The position numbers were made by a program, and so were the translations under genes. A stretch of DNA of 64,000 nt from Bacillaceae bacterium JMAK1 (GTDB taxonomy: Bacteria; Bacillota; Bacilli; Bacillales; Marinococcaceae), in NCBI GenBank assembly GCA_012970285.1, contig JIBW01000002.1, positions 930,001 through 994,000 of the forward strand, written 5' to 3'. The notes below the pieces were generated by a model. The model was not told the DNA's origin. It ran no database searches and was given only the letters and a program-made list of their open reading frames with translations. This document shows, in pieces, positions 61,591-64,000 of the stretch (positions are counted from its first letter, which is position 1; every line of letters begins with the position of its first letter).

Positions 61591-62253
61591 CTATATAAAT
61601 TTACTATTTTCGTTTGCTTTTTTTACTTTACTTAACCCTAACCACCATAAAAAAATCATAAATAATATAATAATGCCGACCATCCAGTCTTGTGTATAGG
61701 TTAACATAAGGTTAAAGGTTCCATGCAAGAAAATAGGGACGAGCAATGCGTAAATTAACCATTTTTTTTTCTTACCATCGATCATATAACGTGCGTTACC
61801 TAAATAATAACCCATAATCACACCAAAAAGCGCATGTCCGCTTACGGGAAAAAGAGCTCTACCAAATGCTGTATGCACACCTTCTGAAAGCAAATAAAAA
61901 AAGTTCTCAAGCGTTGCAAACCCTAATGAAAGTGCCACACTGTACACAATGCCATCGTACTTAACACTCCACGCTTTAAAACGGTACATCGTAACGAGTA
62001 AGAAAAACCATTTAAAGAACTCTTCAATAAACGCCGTTTTAAGAAATACGTCAGCTAGCCTCGACGTGAGAAGTCCTTCCTCAGTTAGAGCAAACTGAAT
62101 CGCCATAATCGGAAATACAATTAACATTCCCGTCACAAAGGACCTGATAATGTTTTTCCAATTCGCTGAGCCGTAATCATTTCGCAAGTAGAAATACGTG
62201 AGTAGCGCCAATGCTGGAGCTGATGCTAACGAAAGTAAAGCTAGAACATTCAT
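61591..62253 (-). CDS. prsW: Intramembrane metalloprotease PrsW
   Basis: Site-1 protease for anti-sigma factor RsiW in B. subtilis, releasing sigma-W during envelope stress. The 220-residue protein has about six membrane segments, the catalytic FIEEFFKW (residues about 85-92), and later conserved His residues in FPVSGHALFGVIMGYY and FLHGTFN. Overlaps the ansA stop (ATGA). In B. subtilis prsW is next to sleB; here metI-yitJ and the zinc-ribbon gene intervene. Confidence 0.92.
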   Translation of the reverse strand: MNVLALLSLASAPALALLTYFYLRNDYGSANWKNIIRSFVTGMLIVFPIMAIQFALTEEGLLTSRLADVFLKTAFIEEFFKWFFLLVTMYRFKAWSVKYDGIVYSVALSLGFATLENFFYLLSEGVHTAFGRALFPVSGHALFGVIMGYYLGNARYMIDGKKKKWLIYALLVPIFLHGTFNLMLTYTQDWMVGIIILFMIFLWWLGLSKVKKANENSKFI

Positions 62254-63224
62254 CGATCAAACGCGTGTTGATACGAATCTTGTCCTGTTGCCAGTAATAC
62301 GTATAGTTTAATTTTTGCTTTCTTACTGCTATAGTCTTTACCAAGAATAACGTCATGATTCAACAAGTCATATGTACTGCCTTCATATTCATAAGAAGGA
62401 TAAACTTCGCCTTCAACAGCACTCGTAGTAACAACAATCGGGATCTTCGCTTCACGAATGCTCGGCATAAAGTTCTTTGGTACTTGGCCACGACCGACCC
62501 CTTCAATAATGACAGCACTCGTTCGTTCATCTTGCAGAACAAAGTCTAACATTTTGTTTGTAGCACCGAGATGCACTTTCACAATTTCAATTTCATAAGG
62601 CTTGTTTGGTTTATAATCGTCAGCAATCACGTAGGCTTCTTTTGAGATCGGCTTTTGGAACAAATGAACTTGATCATTGTCAATAATTCCGAAGTAACCA
62701 TATCCAAAAGCATTAAATCCTTGAATATTGCTTGCGTGTTCTTTTCTTACATACTTCGCACTAAAGATACGCTCATTAAATATGACGACAGTACCGAGGT
62801 CTTTTACCCGTTCGTCAGCAGCTGCAATCATTGCATTACGTAGGTTAACGAATGCATCACTACCTACTTGTTCTGGGCCCCTTTGCGAACCGGTGACAAT
62901 GACAGGTTTTGACGTTTGAACGGTTAAATCTAAAAAGTAAGCCACCTCTTCAAGCGTGTCCGTCCCAGTCGTAACGACCACTCCTGAAATGTCTTTTGCT
63001 CGAAGATTCTCTACTACTTTCTTTCGAATTTCCCATAAATCATCATACGTAATTTGAATGGAAGGCTTCGACAGTACTGAATCGATTTTAAGACGGATAT
63101 CGAATGGTGTATGAAGCGAATTGGCAAGCTCTTCGCCACTTAATTCACCCGCAACGAGTCGACCTTCTTTCGTTTGTTTACTAGCAATCGTTCCTCCAGT
63201 AGCAAGCAAGCAAATCGTCTGCAC
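62250..63224 (-). CDS. ansA: L-asparaginase, type I
   Basis: Hydrolyses asparagine to aspartate and ammonia. The 324-residue protein has the nucleophile Thr in LLATGGTIAS (residues about 6-15) and VVTTGTDTLEEVAYF with the second Thr-Asp pair. No signal peptide, so cytoplasmic. Start GTG 63224; its ribosome binding site AGAGAGG lies inside the end of ypdA. No asparaginase repressor (ansR) or aspartase gene is adjacent. Confidence 0.94.
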   Translation of the reverse strand: MQTICLLATGGTIASKQTKEGRLVAGELSGEELANSLHTPFDIRLKIDSVLSKPSIQITYDDLWEIRKKVVENLRAKDISGVVVTTGTDTLEEVAYFLDLTVQTSKPVIVTGSQRGPEQVGSDAFVNLRNAMIAAADERVKDLGTVVIFNERIFSAKYVRKEHASNIQGFNAFGYGYFGIIDNDQVHLFQKPISKEAYVIADDYKPNKPYEIEIVKVHLGATNKMLDFVLQDERTSAVIIEGVGRGQVPKNFMPSIREAKIPIVVTTSAVEGEVYPSYEYEGSTYDLLNHDVILGKDYSSKKAKIKLYVLLATGQDSYQHAFDR

Positions 63225-63226
63225 GA

Positions 63227-64000
63227 TTAATGACCTCTCTTTTCGCGTTCAATAATAGAATCTACAATGTGTAAACCATGAAATCTCCCAGATTCTATAA
63301 AGATTTCATTCGCATGATTTCCTGCTGCAATTACCCCCGCAATGAACAACTTGTCTACATTCGTCTCGAACGTTTCTTTGTTATAAACAGGTCTCCCCGT
63401 ATCAGATTCAATCGCCACACCACTACTCGTTAAAAACGAATGATCTGGGTGATAGCCCGTCATCGCAAAGACAAAGTCAGTGTCTATTGTTTTTTCGCGC
63501 CCATTCGTAAGCACCAAAACATGAGTATCATGGATCTCTAGAATTTCCGTTTCAAAGTACATGTTGATCTCTTTTTTATTTACGAGACCTTGGTATTCAG
63601 GTAAGATCCATGGTTTGATGCTCGTTGAATAATCATTGCCACGATAAATGACCGTAACGTTCGCACCAGCTTTTTGTAACTCCATTGCCGTGTCCACCGC
63701 TGAGTTTCTACCACCAATGACCAGAACGTTTTGCCCATAAAAAGGATGGGCTTCTTTAAAATAATGAAAGACATGCGGCTTTTCTTCGCCCTTGATGCCT
63801 AACCGATTCGGGTTGTTATAGTAACCTGTTGCAACGATGACATACGCCGCTTCGTATTGCTTATTATTTTTGTTGCGGTCTATTGTTTGTACCCTAAATT
63901 GTCCGTTTTCCTGCTTTTGTATGCGTTCAACTTCTTCGTACGTATGAATGCGTAGTCCCATTCTCTGAACCACTTCACGGTAATAAACTAGCGCTTCATT
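63227..64000 (-). CDS. ypdA: Bacillithiol disulfide reductase YpdA (Bdr), 5' end cut by window edge
   Basis: Flavoprotein that reduces oxidised bacillithiol with NADPH. The visible 257 codons cover the NADPH-binding VIGGRNSAVDTAMELQKAGANVTVIYRG and the C-terminal FAD segment KLFIAGVIAAGNHANEIFIESG. The frame is open to position 64000 without a suitable start, and the missing N-terminal FAD domain (GxGxxG) must lie beyond the edge. Fits with bshA at 14.4 kb. Confidence 0.92.
   Translation of the reverse strand, partial: NEALVYYREVVQRMGLRIHTYEEVERIQKQENGQFRVQTIDRNKNNKQYEAAYVIVATGYYNNPNRLGIKGEEKPHVFHYFKEAHPFYGQNVLVIGGRNSAVDTAMELQKAGANVTVIYRGNDYSTSIKPWILPEYQGLVNKKEINMYFETEILEIHDTHVLVLTNGREKTIDTDFVFAMTGYHPDHSFLTSSGVAIESDTGRPVYNKETFETNVDKLFIAGVIAAGNHANEIFIESGRFHGLHIVDSIIEREKRGH

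Noticed and set aside
1-64000. Mobile elements, prophage, rRNA/tRNA genes
   Set aside because: No transposase, integrase, terminal inverted repeats with target duplications, or tRNA/rRNA signatures were found; codon use looks even throughout.

Overview
The window is a chromosomal core segment of a spore-forming, low-to-medium GC Gram-positive bacterium of the Bacillaceae. Gene content and order closely follow the Bacillus subtilis ypbR to ypdA stretch: dynA, nth, dnaD, asnS, dinG, panCB, birA, cca, bshA, mgsA, dapB, ypjDCBA, qcrCBA, ypiF, ypiA, the aro/trp supraoperon, cheR, ndk, hepT-menG-hepS, mtrB-folE, spoIVA, gpsA, der, cmk, ypeB-sleB, prsW, ansA and ypdA. Futalosine-route menaquinone genes, a strongly acidic tail on the exported cytochrome domain of QcrC, and the departures from the B. 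subtilis order point to an alkaliphilic relative (Halalkalibacterium/Shouchella-like). That placement is inference. Every gene but one (ypjC) is on the minus strand. I see no insertion sequence, prophage, CRISPR array, rRNA or tRNA.

Layout by position. 1-12.1 kb: membrane dynamin DynA (cut by the left edge), DNA repair and replication (nth, dnaD, dinG), asnS, an S-adenosylhomocysteine-type deaminase, and panC-panB behind a switch-like leader. 12.3-20.3 kb: birA, cca, bacillithiol glycosyltransferase bshA, mgsA, dapB, ypjD, the divergent ypjC, and sporulation or membrane genes. 20.3-24.4 kb: the menaquinol:cytochrome c reductase operon qcrABC and regulators of the region. 24.4-24.75 kb: a gene-free stretch that holds a strong promoter, a structured roughly 100-nt RNA and its terminator, the best candidate here for an undescribed element. 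24.75-37.2 kb: aroC-aroB-aroH-trpEDCFBA-hisC-tyrA-aroA, with a complete TRAP attenuator in front of trpE. 37.2-44.3 kb: cheR, ndk, then isoprenoid and menaquinone genes (hepT, mqnA, ubiX, mqnP, menG, hepS) and mtrB-folE. 44.6-54.1 kb: spoIVA, yphF, yphE, spoVIF, gpsA, plsY, der, yphA, ypfD, plsC, cmk. 54.3-64 kb: a YeeE/YedE sulfur transporter, germination genes ypeB-sleB, S-box-controlled metI-yitJ, a small zinc-ribbon protein, prsW, ansA and ypdA (cut by the right edge).

The parts connect. Chorismate made by aroA/aroC feeds tryptophan (trp), tyrosine/phenylalanine (aroH, tyrA, hisC), and, through MqnA, menaquinone, whose side chain comes from HepS/HepT and which QcrABC oxidises. MtrB, encoded at 43.5 kb, is expected to control the trp leader at 34.3 kb. 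Regulatory signals were found by reading only. Spacings were counted by hand, and no folding, alignment or database search was run.
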